This document shows positions 1 through 8,688 of a stretch of 64,000 nt of DNA, piece by piece. Below the pieces are notes generated by a model. That model was not told where the DNA came from and did not search any database. It saw nothing but the letters and a program-made list of their open reading frames with translations. Position 1 is the first letter of the stretch. Each line of letters starts with the position of its first letter. Source of the DNA: Candidatus Poseidoniaceae archaeon (GTDB taxonomy: Archaea; Thermoplasmatota; Poseidoniia; Poseidoniales; Poseidoniaceae); NCBI GenBank assembly GCA_030747695.1, contig JASLKG010000006.1:1-64000 (forward strand), written 5' to 3'. The position numbers and the translations under genes are program-made.

Positions 1-1
1 T

Positions 2-451
2 TTTGCTAAGGATAGTACAGTTGGTTCTTATTGTGGAAATGAAAATGCTTCTGAAAATGAGGAGTGGTGTTTAGAGATGGATCAATACGTTGCTCTTCCT
101 GCTTTCGGACAAGCCCCTAGCCACCCAGTAATGTATAATCCAGATGTATTAGACATGCAAACAAGGACTGCTATTTTGAATGCTTTAATGGACTTGAATA
201 ATGAAATGTATGTTGAAAATTATTCAGTAATGGGTGAAACTTACACCGGTTGTTATGATATTACAACTCATCAAATAGATTCGGATTCTGCAAAGAATAC
301 TTGTGGTAGTGAAATTTTAACTAATGTCCTAAACACTCCAGGACTGGTTAGGGTAAATACTCAAGAGCATTTGGGAAGTTACTCTGCTTTGATTTCTAAT
401 GTTCCAGGAATTGCTGCCTATTATGACGACAAATTCGATATCACTTCTTGA
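2..451 (+). CDS. phnD: Phosphate/phosphonate ABC transporter substrate-binding protein, C-terminal part (PhnD-like)
   Basis: The ORF track begins at an internal ATG (77), but the frame is open back to base 2, so this is the C-terminal ~149 residues of a protein cut by the window edge. The segment with 'PAFGQAPSHPVMYNP' followed by helices resembles the second lobe of PhnD/PtxB-type periplasmic-binding proteins, which capture phosphate, phosphite or phosphonate outside the membrane. The strongest support is context: an ATPase and a permease of the same transporter class follow on the same strand. Substrate cannot be settled from this fragment. Confidence 0.75.
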   Translation, partial: FAKDSTVGSYCGNENASENEEWCLEMDQYVALPAFGQAPSHPVMYNPDVLDMQTRTAILNALMDLNNEMYVENYSVMGETYTGCYDITTHQIDSDSAKNTCGSEILTNVLNTPGLVRVNTQEHLGSYSALISNVPGIAAYYDDKFDITS

Positions 452-500
452 TTTGATTTTGTTATTGGATTGTTTTAGAGGTTTATCTGATAAAATCAAA
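452..500 (+). terminator. Intercistronic hairpin between binding protein and ATPase genes
   Basis: Arms TTTGATTTT (452-460) and AAAATCAAA (492-500) can pair over 9 bp just after the binding-protein stop codon. Such stems between a binding-protein gene and its transporter genes often stabilise or partly terminate the first cistron so that more binding protein is made. That role is inference; the inverted repeat is seen directly. Confidence 0.35.
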
Positions 501-551
501 ATAGGGAGAGGTGATGGTTTAATTGTTGAGTAGGTAATACAGCATTCAGGG

Positions 552-1262
552 GTGGGTATTTTGGATGATGGATGTGTGATTTCTCTTGATAATGTGTCGA
601 TTGGATATCAAAAAAATAAACCCTTAATTGAAGGTTTAAATCTACGAGTTAATTCTGGTGAAATTATTGCAATTGTAGGCCCCTCTGGAATTGGGAAGAC
701 TACGTTATTGCGAACTATTGCTGGATTAGTCCCTCCTTTGAAGGGTGGTTTGAAAGTTTGTAGCCAAACGAACCCCGCAAGTCCTCCGCGGGGTGAGTTG
801 GGTTACATTCCTCAACGGCTGGGTTTGGTAAGACACGCTAGTGTGCATCACAATGTGATGTTGGGTGCTTTAGCTGGACACTGTTCTCCTTGGTTACCAT
901 TCTCTTTTGATGCTAGAAAATCCGCTCATAAAGCAATACAAAAGATGGGTTTGGAAGAAAAAAGGCGATCGCTTGTTCGCCGGCTTTCTGGTGGCCAACA
1001 ACGCCGTGTTGCTACTGCAAGGACTCTTGCGCAAAAACCATCTCTAATTCTGGCCGATGAATTTCTTGGAGAATTAGATGAAGAGACTATGCTCATTGTA
1101 ATGGATGCTGTAATTTCTTATGTTGATGAAAAAAATGCTGCTCTGCTTGTTGTTGAGCATGATATCCAAAGGGCTCGGAAAATGGCTGATAGATTACTAT
1201 TGATGAAAAATGGTAAACTTGTGCCATATGTTGAATCTTTAGAACCTGTGGAGGAAGAATAA
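552..1262 (+). CDS. phnC: Phosphonate/phosphate ABC transporter ATP-binding protein
   Basis: 236-residue ABC ATPase that would power import on the cytoplasmic face. Walker A is GPSGIGKTT (around residue 43), the signature is LSGGQQRR (around 145) and Walker B is LILADEF followed by GELD. Length fits the PhnC/PtxA family. The GTG at 552 is used as start; a TTG at 561 is an alternative. The stop overlaps the start of the permease gene by one base, indicating translational coupling. Family is clear; whether the natural ligand is phosphate, phosphite or phosphonate is not. Confidence 0.9.
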   Translation: MGILDDGCVISLDNVSIGYQKNKPLIEGLNLRVNSGEIIAIVGPSGIGKTTLLRTIAGLVPPLKGGLKVCSQTNPASPPRGELGYIPQRLGLVRHASVHHNVMLGALAGHCSPWLPFSFDARKSAHKAIQKMGLEEKRRSLVRRLSGGQQRRVATARTLAQKPSLILADEFLGELDEETMLIVMDAVISYVDEKNAALLVVEHDIQRARKMADRLLLMKNGKLVPYVESLEPVEEE

Positions 1263-2200
1263 TGAAGGGCGAAAATGATGATTCTTTTTCAATGAGGGAT
1301 TTTGTAACTGGCGCCTGGTTTTCTTCGCGGTGGGCCTTATTTTTTGTAAGTCTAATATTGCTGTCAATAATTATTGCAAACAGTATGGTAGATGATTGGG
1401 GGCGCTTAGAAAATGGAGGTAGTAATCTAATCATATTTATTGAAGAGTCTCTTTGGCCTCCTGATTGGAGTGTTTTGGAGCCTCAAGATTACCCTGTTTG
1501 CTTAGCTGCTCCGGGTTTTAGTTTTACTTGTTCTACTGCATGGATTGGTTTAATTGAAACTCTAAAGATTGCATTTGTTTCGACCGTCCTTGGAATGATT
1601 ATCTCATTACCAATTTCACTATTTGCTGCTAGAAATTTAAATTCGCCTTGGGTTAGTTACCCTGCTAGGTTTATTCTTGCAGCATCTAGGAGTTTACCTA
1701 GTATTATTTGGGCGATTTTCTTTGTGATTTTAGTAGGTTTGGGGCCTCTTTCTGGAATTCTCGCAATGACTGTTTACACAGTAGGGTATCTAGGTAAATT
1801 ACAATATGAGGCTATTGAAGGAATTTCTCGCTCCCCTCTTGATGCTTCAAGGGCGATGGGGCATAGTTGGATTGAGAGGTCTTTTGGTGTGGTTTTACCA
1901 GAGGCTGCAAATGGCCTAATTTCTCAAGCCATTTTCATGTTTGAATATAACTTTAGACATGGTACAGTTATTGGTATTGTAGGCGCTGGGGGAATTGGAT
2001 ATTACATCAATTTGTATCTAAAATTCTTGCAATACGATAAAGTGATTGCTTACCTTATCATCATTTTTATTGTTGTACTTTTATTAGATTTTATTTCAAT
2101 CAAAGCGAGATCGTATTTCACTGAAGAGAACGATGTAAATGAAAGAGGATGGCTCGGATTTATTTCTCGGATTACTGCACTAAAAAAATCTCCCAAATAG
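1262..2200 (+). CDS. phnE: Phosphonate/phosphate ABC transporter permease
   Basis: 312-residue integral membrane permease. Hydrophobic segments lie near residues 24-43, 95-122, 136-168 and in the last third (VIAYLIIIFIVVLLLDF). The cytoplasmic coupling loop is seen as 'EGISRSPLDASRAMGHSWIERSFGVVLPEA', typical of binding-protein-dependent permeases, followed by the 'GIVGAGGIGYYI' segment common in PhnE proteins. It is the last gene of the phnD-phnC-phnE set and overlaps phnC by one base. Confidence 0.88.
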   Translation: MKGENDDSFSMRDFVTGAWFSSRWALFFVSLILLSIIIANSMVDDWGRLENGGSNLIIFIEESLWPPDWSVLEPQDYPVCLAAPGFSFTCSTAWIGLIETLKIAFVSTVLGMIISLPISLFAARNLNSPWVSYPARFILAASRSLPSIIWAIFFVILVGLGPLSGILAMTVYTVGYLGKLQYEAIEGISRSPLDASRAMGHSWIERSFGVVLPEAANGLISQAIFMFEYNFRHGTVIGIVGAGGIGYYINLYLKFLQYDKVIAYLIIIFIVVLLLDFISIKARSYFTEENDVNERGWLGFISRITALKKSPK

Positions 2201-2247
2201 ATAGGGGGGTGTTTTGTAGATGTTTTTCTTATTCGCTGATTTGGAAA

Positions 2248-2331
2248 TGCAGAGGGCAGGATTTGAACCTGCGAACCGTTGAGGACTGGGACCTCATCCC
2301 AGCGCCGTTGACCAAGCTTGGCGACCCCTGC
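2248..2331 (-). tRNA. tRNA-Leu (anticodon GAG)
   Basis: Read on the minus strand, the acceptor GCAGGGG pairs with CCTCTGC (one G-U). The D-arm is GCC...GGC, the anticodon stem CTGGG/CCCAG encloses loop ATGAGGT (anticodon GAG), a long class II variable arm follows, and the T-arm is GCAGG-TTCAAAT-CCTGC. The discriminator is A and no CCA is encoded. The class II shape and anticodon fit leucine. The plus-strand ORF 2149-2388 runs antisense through it and is a shadow. Confidence 0.93.
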
Positions 2332-2407
2332 AGCAACTTTGCCAATTTATGCGCGTATATCAAAACGTTTGATGGATATTTATTATAGGAAACAAGATAA
2401 TGGCCTT

Positions 2408-2629
2408 ATGATGTTTGGAAACATTTTGAAGGTGGTTCGTATGTATCCTTATCACAACAAGATAAAACAACGAATTAGAAATAATGAGCTTGTTGGATTT
2501 GAATATGTTGAGCGATATAAGAATATTAGTCCGTGTCTTTTATTATATTTTGAAACGGAACCAAAAATAAGGCCGATTAGAGAATACAGATTTGAAGAGT
2601 ATGCGTCTTTGTTAATTTCATATCAGTGA
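2408..2629 (+). CDS. Small conserved-looking protein of unknown function
   Basis: I do not recognise this family. The ORF track starts at 2318, inside the tRNA-Leu gene, so a downstream start is more likely: ATG 2408 (73 residues), with ATG 2372 as an alternative. The protein is basic at its N-terminus (YHNKIKQRIRNN) and has an ordered-looking core 'VGFEYVERYKNISPCLLLYFETEPKIRPIREYRFEEYASLL', which reads like a compact alpha/beta fold rather than noise. It stands alone between the tRNA and a convergent gene. Confidence 0.5.
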   Translation: MMFGNILKVVRMYPYHNKIKQRIRNNELVGFEYVERYKNISPCLLLYFETEPKIRPIREYRFEEYASLLISYQ

Positions 2630-2643
2630 GAGTGATCAATAAT

Positions 2644-3477
2644 TTAATAGAAAATTGAACAACAAGTTGGGGATGCGTCTGCTGCTCTAATTTGGCTCAT
2701 ATCAAGTACAATTGTTTCAAAACCTCTAGATTCTAAAGTTGATTTAACAGTAGGGTAGCCTTCTGCAATGATTACTTTATTCCCTGGAAGGCCGATTGTA
2801 TTGCAACCATATACTTCTCCTTCTGGCATCATAATCACTTCGCATCCATCAGGAAGATCTCCAAATGATTCCGAAGTCAAATATCCTTCAGGAGCAAGGA
2901 TTATTTCATCAGAAGGTGTTGAAGAAATACTTGTTAGATGTAATGCGTGGTTTGGTATGTCCACCACTCTTAATTCGTGGCCAAGATGTTCGATCAAACT
3001 TCTAAGTTCATTAATTCCTGAATCGTTAGTCCTAGTAGATCTACCTACAAAGAAGAGGTTTCCGAGTCTCAAAATATCCCCCCCATCCATCATTGCTGGC
3101 AATTCCATTTTGCAGATATGATGTCCGTGTAGTGCTTTAGAAAGGAATTCTGCGATTGGGGGTTGTTCTCCTCTACGAGATTCGTGCCCTGCTACTGGGA
3201 GAAGTACGTGGCCGTCTATTACTACGGCTTGATCTTCAACAAACACACAATCTGGATGGTTGTTGTCTGCATCCATTATTGTTACTTCAACCCCATTCGA
3301 GGTTAATGCTTCAATGTAAGCTGCGTGTTGACTTCTAGCTGCGCCTATATCTGTTGGGCCCGTACCAAAATAATTAGCCATTGCATTTGAATAAGAATCT
3401 GGTATATTTCTTACAAGCGCTCGCGATTTTTGGTCGAGGCGAACGGTTGCCATCATTGATTCGGGCCGATGGTTCAT
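2644..3477 (-). CDS. Dimethylarginine dimethylaminohydrolase / amidinotransferase-fold hydrolase
   Basis: 277 residues of the pentein (amidinotransferase) fold. The acidic motif CVFVEDQAV (around residue 78), MMDGGDIL, the catalytic histidine in ALHLTS and a C-terminal cysteine in PTCCS (Cys272, matching the C-x-S ending of DDAH enzymes) are all present. Members hydrolyse N-omega-methylated arginines to citrulline plus methylamines; some close relatives act on free arginine or related guanidines. Length and the C-terminal Cys position favour DDAH. It is a single gene divergent from the M28 peptidase genes, so it might use methylarginines released by proteolysis (inference). Confidence 0.82.
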   Translation of the reverse strand: MNHRPESMMATVRLDQKSRALVRNIPDSYSNAMANYFGTGPTDIGAARSQHAAYIEALTSNGVEVTIMDADNNHPDCVFVEDQAVVIDGHVLLPVAGHESRRGEQPPIAEFLSKALHGHHICKMELPAMMDGGDILRLGNLFFVGRSTRTNDSGINELRSLIEHLGHELRVVDIPNHALHLTSISSTPSDEIILAPEGYLTSESFGDLPDGCEVIMMPEGEVYGCNTIGLPGNKVIIAEGYPTVKSTLESRGFETIVLDMSQIRAADASPTCCSIFY

Positions 3478-3553
3478 GTATAATGGTTATCCTCTATGTG
3501 GAAAACACATTCCATACAACGGTAATGGTAATTGAACCATATCATTCAACAAT

Positions 3554-5161
3554 ATGATAGTTGTCGGCAGTGCCATGGGTGCCTTGCGTGCTGTATTAAT
3601 AGCCATGGTAATGTGTCTTGGTTCCTTGTCGGGATGCTTTGGTGAAAGTGACAGTTTAGATGCCCCTAAGGCTAACGATTTGGAGGTTTCACCAACAATT
3701 ATTCCTGGTGGAGAATGGACTACTATCGAGTTGAATGCTAAAGAAGACTTGAGTGTATTCATCCCATACTTCCTTCAAGATCCTGGTTCTATGAGGGCGC
3801 AAAATGGCACTGTTTTAGATATCAAGGCTGGGAAAGGAGTAAGTGTGAATATTTTATTCCCTCCAAGAAATACTGATGTTGTTTTATTGGTTGGAGAATA
3901 TGGTCGTGAAAATTGGCCTATACGAGCGGCTGATGAGTCTTGGTATGCATGGTCTTCGGATATGTCAAACGGAGGTGCCGTCACCACTACTTCGAATGAA
4001 GATAATGGGACATGGCAATGGTTAATTCCTCACAGCGATAGTGGTGGTGATGTTTCAATAAAGATGTTGAAAACTATTAGGGCACAACGATCTGACCTAA
4101 CTGTTGAAAACGGAGTTGGGGCATCTGCCGGCTGGGTTGATGGTAGATCGGTTTATGAGTGGGTTGAATTCATCACAGATGAAACTCCAGACCCTTTAGA
4201 TCCTGCTGATGGTGCTGTTGGATATTTGGATAGGTGGATTGGTAATGGCAACCCTGCATACGAAGATGCAATAACTTATTTTGAAGGGGTAATGAGTGGT
4301 TATGGGTTAAGAACTGAGGTGCATCGATTTCAAAGTGGGACTCTGTGGGCTGCTAATATTTGTGGCTACAAAGATGGGACGATGTTTCCTGATGAATGGT
4401 TAGTATTTGGTGGGCATTTTGATATTGCTCCTTACGCGACCCCGACTTCTTTACTTCCTGGGCTTGAACAAACTGGGTATGGAACTAGAACCGGGGCTTA
4501 TGATAACACGGCCGGTTCTTCGATGGTCCTCACTACTGCTGGTGCTTTAGCAAATTTTGATGCTAGACGGACAATGGTTTTCTGCCTATGGTCAAGTGAA
4601 GAAGAGGGGCTTTGGGGGTCTTCGGCCTTTGCTAATGATTTACCTCCTGGGGTTACGGTTTCGAATTACTTGAATCTTGATATGGCGGGGATAAATTATC
4701 CTGGTAATTATGCTCTATCTGTCTATCTTGGGCCCGATGGTACTGGTGACGTTATTGATCAGCCAGGAATGTATCATATGGCTGAATGGATTGGATCTGA
4801 TGCTCTAGACCTTGCCTACCAAATAGAACGGGGGAGGGAGGAATGGGCTGCTGTTGGTGAAGATCCACTTTGGCAAGTTCAGTATGAAGATATGGTGGCG
4901 ATTTATGAATCCCCTACGGCAAGGAGTGATCATGACCCATTCCAACAAATTGGTGTGGCAACACTTGGATGGAATGGTGTTGTAGATGGGTATCCTTGTT
5001 ATCACAAAACTTGTGATAAATTGTCGGAAATGGAAGGATATATGGCTACAGATAATGCTACAGGTGAGGCAAATTTAGTCCATTCTTGGGATATTGTAAC
5101 TTGGTGGGCTGTATATGCGTTTTTGCATATGGACCAAAATCCCGTCCCAAATGAATTGTGA
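3554..5161 (+). CDS. M28 family zinc peptidase, lipoprotein (copy 1)
   Basis: 535 residues. An N-terminal hydrophobic segment ends in lipobox LSGC (Cys28), predicting a lipid-anchored extracellular protein. The C-terminal half carries the M28 di-zinc ligands: GGHFDIAPY, AYDNTAGSS, SSEEEGLWGS (catalytic Glu pair), LNLDMAG and RSDHDPF. These enzymes remove N-terminal residues from peptides. The first ~190 residues are a separate beta-rich region without a domain I can name. ATG 3554 is used, with ATG 3575 as an alternative. The next gene is a paralogue in tandem. Confidence 0.88.
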   Translation: MIVVGSAMGALRAVLIAMVMCLGSLSGCFGESDSLDAPKANDLEVSPTIIPGGEWTTIELNAKEDLSVFIPYFLQDPGSMRAQNGTVLDIKAGKGVSVNILFPPRNTDVVLLVGEYGRENWPIRAADESWYAWSSDMSNGGAVTTTSNEDNGTWQWLIPHSDSGGDVSIKMLKTIRAQRSDLTVENGVGASAGWVDGRSVYEWVEFITDETPDPLDPADGAVGYLDRWIGNGNPAYEDAITYFEGVMSGYGLRTEVHRFQSGTLWAANICGYKDGTMFPDEWLVFGGHFDIAPYATPTSLLPGLEQTGYGTRTGAYDNTAGSSMVLTTAGALANFDARRTMVFCLWSSEEEGLWGSSAFANDLPPGVTVSNYLNLDMAGINYPGNYALSVYLGPDGTGDVIDQPGMYHMAEWIGSDALDLAYQIERGREEWAAVGEDPLWQVQYEDMVAIYESPTARSDHDPFQQIGVATLGWNGVVDGYPCYHKTCDKLSEMEGYMATDNATGEANLVHSWDIVTWWAVYAFLHMDQNPVPNEL

Positions 5162-5377
5162 TTATCCTTCAATTATTGGCGTCTTGTCTTCTGTTTCTAT
5201 TTTCACCATTTTTGCCCAGAGGTAAGATATTCTTCTTGGGTGTTGCTTGTACACAAGTAGTGCGGTTTCCACCATATTTCTCAATAATAATATCTACCTG
5301 TTCCCTATTGAAACCTTCTATTTCTTGTCTATACTAATAATCGTAGCATTGAGAAGGGGTTGCGGTTACGGGTCATT

Positions 5378-7102
5378 ATGCAGCGGCCGATAATTGCGAG
5401 TCTCCTCGTCCTGTTATTCTGTCTAGCTCCAATTAGTGGCTGCATTGGTAATGATAACGGGGATTCACTTATGTTAGACGATGTTACTATCACACCCAAT
5501 ATACTCTCCGGGGGCGTATTTCAAGGTATGACTATACAAGCAGATGTTGATTTATCGGCTTTCATTCCTTATCTTATTCTAAATCAAGAAACTGGTTTTG
5601 TACAAAATTCAACTATTGTGGATATTAAGGCTGGGAATTCTATTTTGCTAAACGTTCTAGCCCCTCCTAGAACGGATACTGCTGTGGTTTTAGTGGGTGA
5701 TTTTGGCCGTGATAATTGGCCGATTAGAAATTTGGAGGAGTCGTGGAAAACGTGGTATGAAAGAGGAGGATTCGAAAAAAATGACAACCAGGGGATTTCA
5801 AGAGTTTCCAATTCGACACTAGATACTATTGAGGCGTCAAACGAGAATGGCGGGGCCGTTATTGCTGTTAATATTCCAATTGAAAGAGGGATGGCTGCAG
5901 CATATTCTGAGGCAGATGGTGGAAGACATTCTACAGGAATTGTAAATGGTAGAACTACCTATAATTATCTCTCCATGTTCACTGATCAAACATTAGATCC
6001 TACTGATTTATCCGATGGTGCTGTTGGATATCTTGACAGGTGGGCTGGGCAGGGGAATCCTGCGTATGAGGATGGGGCGATGTTCATTATCCAAACGCTC
6101 GAAAGTTTCGGGTTAGAAGTAATGACTCATCGTTTTGAATTTACTGATATTTTTGGTAAGCAAAACCCCGAGGCTTACAATATCTGTGGGTATCGTTGGG
6201 GAGAAGTTGATGCTGATAAATGGATGGTTTTTGGGGCTCATTTTGATGTTGCCCCCCCTGTAAATGCTATACTTCTAGATCCCCATATCACTGGTAGTAG
6301 AACTTACGGAACACGTGTTGGTGCATACGATAATACTGCGGGAACAAGTATGGTGATGACTGTAGCTGAATCAATGGCTGGTTACAAAACCCGGAATACA
6401 ATGGTATTCTGTCTTTGGTCTGGTGAAGAAGGAGGTAAAAGAGGAAGTGATTATTGGACTGACTACTGGGTTAAAGAAGATAATCCGAATGTCGAAGTTA
6501 CCAATTATGTTAATCTCGATATGGCTGGTGTAAATTGGCCGGGCGGCGGCGGCGCACCACACGGTGACCCCGCTACTGCAATTGATCCCGATGGTTACCC
6601 TAAGGATGAGGAAGTTTGGCCAATGCGTGTTTATATTGGTCCAAGTCTAGAGCATGATATTATGAATCAGCCAGGAATGGTTAATCTTGCTTTGTGGATT
6701 GGTTCTGATGCTATTGGGGTCGAGGGGGAAGTGTCGACGTTAATTGGTACTAATTTATCAGCAGATACTTGGAAGGTTGATGATTGGTTGGAAGAAGATA
6801 GGCCTGAGATTATTGTGTATGAAGATACTACTGCTCGTTCTGATCATGCTAGTTTCCAAGATAATCTGGGAACTGTGACGATGGGTTTTGGTGGTTTGGT
6901 TGATGGATATTGGTGTTATCATCAAACCTGTGATACTCTAGAAGAAATGGAAGAATGGATGGATACGACTGGTAAAAATTACGGAGATGAGCAATCGGGA
7001 ACAAGTAATCTCATAGATAGTTTAGATATGATTACGTGGTGGGCTACTTACTCATTCTTCCACCTTGATGAAACGCCTGTAAGAAACGCCTATTTAGATT
7101 AG
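5378..7102 (+). CDS. M28 family zinc peptidase, lipoprotein (copy 2)
   Basis: Paralogue of the preceding gene with the same layout: signal peptide with lipobox ISGC (Cys22 from ATG 5378), a similar beta-rich N-terminal region (both have 'DLSAFIPYL/DLSVFIPYF' and 'NWPIR' motifs) and an M28 catalytic domain with GAHFDVAP, AYDNTAGTS, SGEEGGKRGS, LDMAGVNW and RSDHASF. The track's TTG start at 5360 precedes the signal peptide, so ATG 5378 is preferred. It is longer than copy 1 through insertions near the active-site region (for example the glycine-rich GGGGAPHGDP). The stop overlaps the convergent M50 gene by 9 bases. Confidence 0.88.
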   Translation: MQRPIIASLLVLLFCLAPISGCIGNDNGDSLMLDDVTITPNILSGGVFQGMTIQADVDLSAFIPYLILNQETGFVQNSTIVDIKAGNSILLNVLAPPRTDTAVVLVGDFGRDNWPIRNLEESWKTWYERGGFEKNDNQGISRVSNSTLDTIEASNENGGAVIAVNIPIERGMAAAYSEADGGRHSTGIVNGRTTYNYLSMFTDQTLDPTDLSDGAVGYLDRWAGQGNPAYEDGAMFIIQTLESFGLEVMTHRFEFTDIFGKQNPEAYNICGYRWGEVDADKWMVFGAHFDVAPPVNAILLDPHITGSRTYGTRVGAYDNTAGTSMVMTVAESMAGYKTRNTMVFCLWSGEEGGKRGSDYWTDYWVKEDNPNVEVTNYVNLDMAGVNWPGGGGAPHGDPATAIDPDGYPKDEEVWPMRVYIGPSLEHDIMNQPGMVNLALWIGSDAIGVEGEVSTLIGTNLSADTWKVDDWLEEDRPEIIVYEDTTARSDHASFQDNLGTVTMGFGGLVDGYWCYHQTCDTLEEMEEWMDTTGKNYGDEQSGTSNLIDSLDMITWWATYSFFHLDETPVRNAYLD

Positions 7103-7996
7103 TTCAGCAATTGATATTGCGAGCGACAGTGGACTGAATGCACTTCCTATAAACATTAGATAAATTAAGCCGATAAATACTGCAAATGTTCCAAACCAAA
7201 TTTGTTGGTTCCAATCTATTATTTTCGCACCATCTAAGGGCCCGAATGGTAACATGTTGAATGTTCCCAAAATCAAATTTGCAAATATCCAAAATTCTAC
7301 AACATCAAATAACATTGCTTTGAGATTTAATCCAGAACCCGTAAGATATGCTGAATTTGATGCCGTTTCTGCACTGAATAGCCCTAATAGTAAGCCGCCA
7401 ATTGGTATACCAATAAGAAACAAACTAAGATTTACCAAAGGGCCTGCTATGGCTATGTGTCCGTTTTGTCTTCTAGTAACCATGCCTGCTACCATCACAG
7501 CTCCTGGTGCCATGAAAACTATACCTAAAAATGCAGAAATAATTACTCCAAATTGTAATCCTTTTGGATCCGCTCTAAATTCTGCCCAACAACCATAATG
7601 CTTAGCGACTATTTTGTGGCCTATCTCGTGCAAAATGAATGCTGGGCCAACAGCAAGTAACATTACAGGCATCGATAATAATAGAATTGCTACCCATTGT
7701 GAGAGTGATGTAAATTCGCTTGTGTTGAATAGCCCCCCTACTCTCATTAAGCCTAAAGCAAGGGTGAATGCTGATGTTGCTAAAAATAAATGTCGTATTT
7801 CTTCTTGGCTAAAATGCCAAATTTTACCCTGGTGGTGTTCTATTGCTTTTCTTCCCCTTACTCCGAAAAAACCCCCTCCTGTATCAAAATGAATTGTTCC
7901 GTCTTTTGTCACATTGGCATGGACTCGGTGTATTCTAGGTTGGGTTTGGGGGAAGAGGTCGTCTTCCAGCATATCGGCGCGTGGGTCTCTCGCCAT
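7094..7996 (-). CDS. M50 family membrane metalloprotease (site-2-protease-like)
   Basis: 300-residue polytopic membrane protein. The zinc motif HEIGH appears in 'FILHEIGHKIVAKHYG', and the second M50 element is 'PFGPLDGAKI' (the LDG-type third ligand motif). At least five hydrophobic segments surround them. M50 proteases cut membrane-spanning substrates within the bilayer. The N-terminal ~75 residues are soluble, contain a basic patch and precede the first membrane segment. Divergent from the next gene across 126 bp. No substrate is indicated by context. Confidence 0.85.
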   Translation of the reverse strand: MARDPRADMLEDDLFPQTQPRIHRVHANVTKDGTIHFDTGGGFFGVRGRKAIEHHQGKIWHFSQEEIRHLFLATSAFTLALGLMRVGGLFNTSEFTSLSQWVAILLLSMPVMLLAVGPAFILHEIGHKIVAKHYGCWAEFRADPKGLQFGVIISAFLGIVFMAPGAVMVAGMVTRRQNGHIAIAGPLVNLSLFLIGIPIGGLLLGLFSAETASNSAYLTGSGLNLKAMLFDVVEFWIFANLILGTFNMLPFGPLDGAKIIDWNQQIWFGTFAVFIGLIYLMFIGSAFSPLSLAISIAELI

Positions 7997-8024
7997 TATG
8001 TGGGCATTAATAGCGGGGGGTTTT

Positions 8025-8046
8025 GAAGCCTCGCGTGGAAGGCTTC
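8025..8046. promoter_or_regulatory. Inverted repeat in a divergent promoter region
   Basis: GAAGCC (8025-8030) and GGCTTC (8041-8046) form a 6-bp stem with a 10-base loop between the M50 gene (minus) and the gene at 8123 (plus). The imperfect palindrome CTAATccgAATTAG follows directly. Either could be an operator; no regulator is identifiable nearby. Confidence 0.3.
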
Positions 8047-8122
8047 TAATCCGAATTAGATAACGAGAGTATGTAAGGGCTGCATTAACTGTCTCGTCAA
8101 TTTAATGTTTTGAGGGTTTTAA

Positions 8123-8623
8123 ATGGAAAACAAAGAAGATTTAAAATTTAGAGATGTTGTTTTCCTCTATGGTTTAGGCATACCTCCTGAAAAGATTGCA
8201 AAGGCGAAAAAAATCAGTGTTGATGATGTTAATAAATTGATCAATTCACAACAAGATGTCGTCAAAAAAAATAAAATTAACATTGTTCAAGAAATTGCAA
8301 ATCAAAACCCGTGGAAAGATGAAGTGCCTCCGGATGAAATTTTAGAATTAATGGCTGAGCACTTGGAAGCTGAAGATAGACACGATGGGGCCCGGACTAT
8401 TCCAAGTCGGCCGATTCCTAAAGCTGATCGTTCAGAAAGATTGGGGGAAGATAGAGAAATGGTTGATCGAGTTGAAGGTGTTAAGGCTGCTTCTAGTGCA
8501 CCTAAAGTGCTTAGAGAGGTGGTAGAGGCTGCGACTATAGCTAAACGAAGACGAGACCGGGATGATTGGGAAGAAGTTAGAACGGGTGTTTCTGATTTAT
8601 TGGATGATGATTTAGACTTATAG
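8123..8623 (+). CDS. Hypothetical charged protein
   Basis: 166 residues, not recognised. Residues ~8-45 ('FRDVVFLYGLGIPPEKIAKAKKISVDDVNKLI') look like a small helical, helix-turn-helix-like segment. The remainder is rich in Glu, Arg and Asp and probably extended or disordered, ending in 'VSDLLDDDLDL'. No membrane segment or signal is visible. An AT-rich stretch (caatttaatg) about 20 bases before the ATG could be a promoter giving a nearly leaderless message. A DNA-binding or ribosome-associated role is possible but not shown. Confidence 0.6.
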   Translation: MENKEDLKFRDVVFLYGLGIPPEKIAKAKKISVDDVNKLINSQQDVVKKNKINIVQEIANQNPWKDEVPPDEILELMAEHLEAEDRHDGARTIPSRPIPKADRSERLGEDREMVDRVEGVKAASSAPKVLREVVEAATIAKRRRDRDDWEEVRTGVSDLLDDDLDL

Positions 8624-8688
8624 TTTAATTGATAAGTTAATATTATTAACATTACTTGATAGGAGATTAGATATTATTAGGTGTTTTT

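Noticed and set aside
2149-2388. Plus-strand 79-residue ORF after phnE
   Set aside because: Overlaps the phnE 3' end and runs antisense through tRNA-Leu.
5162-5377. 216-bp gap between the M28 paralogues examined for a small gene or RNA
   Set aside because: No convincing start, motif or stable structure seen; probably promoter DNA of copy 2.
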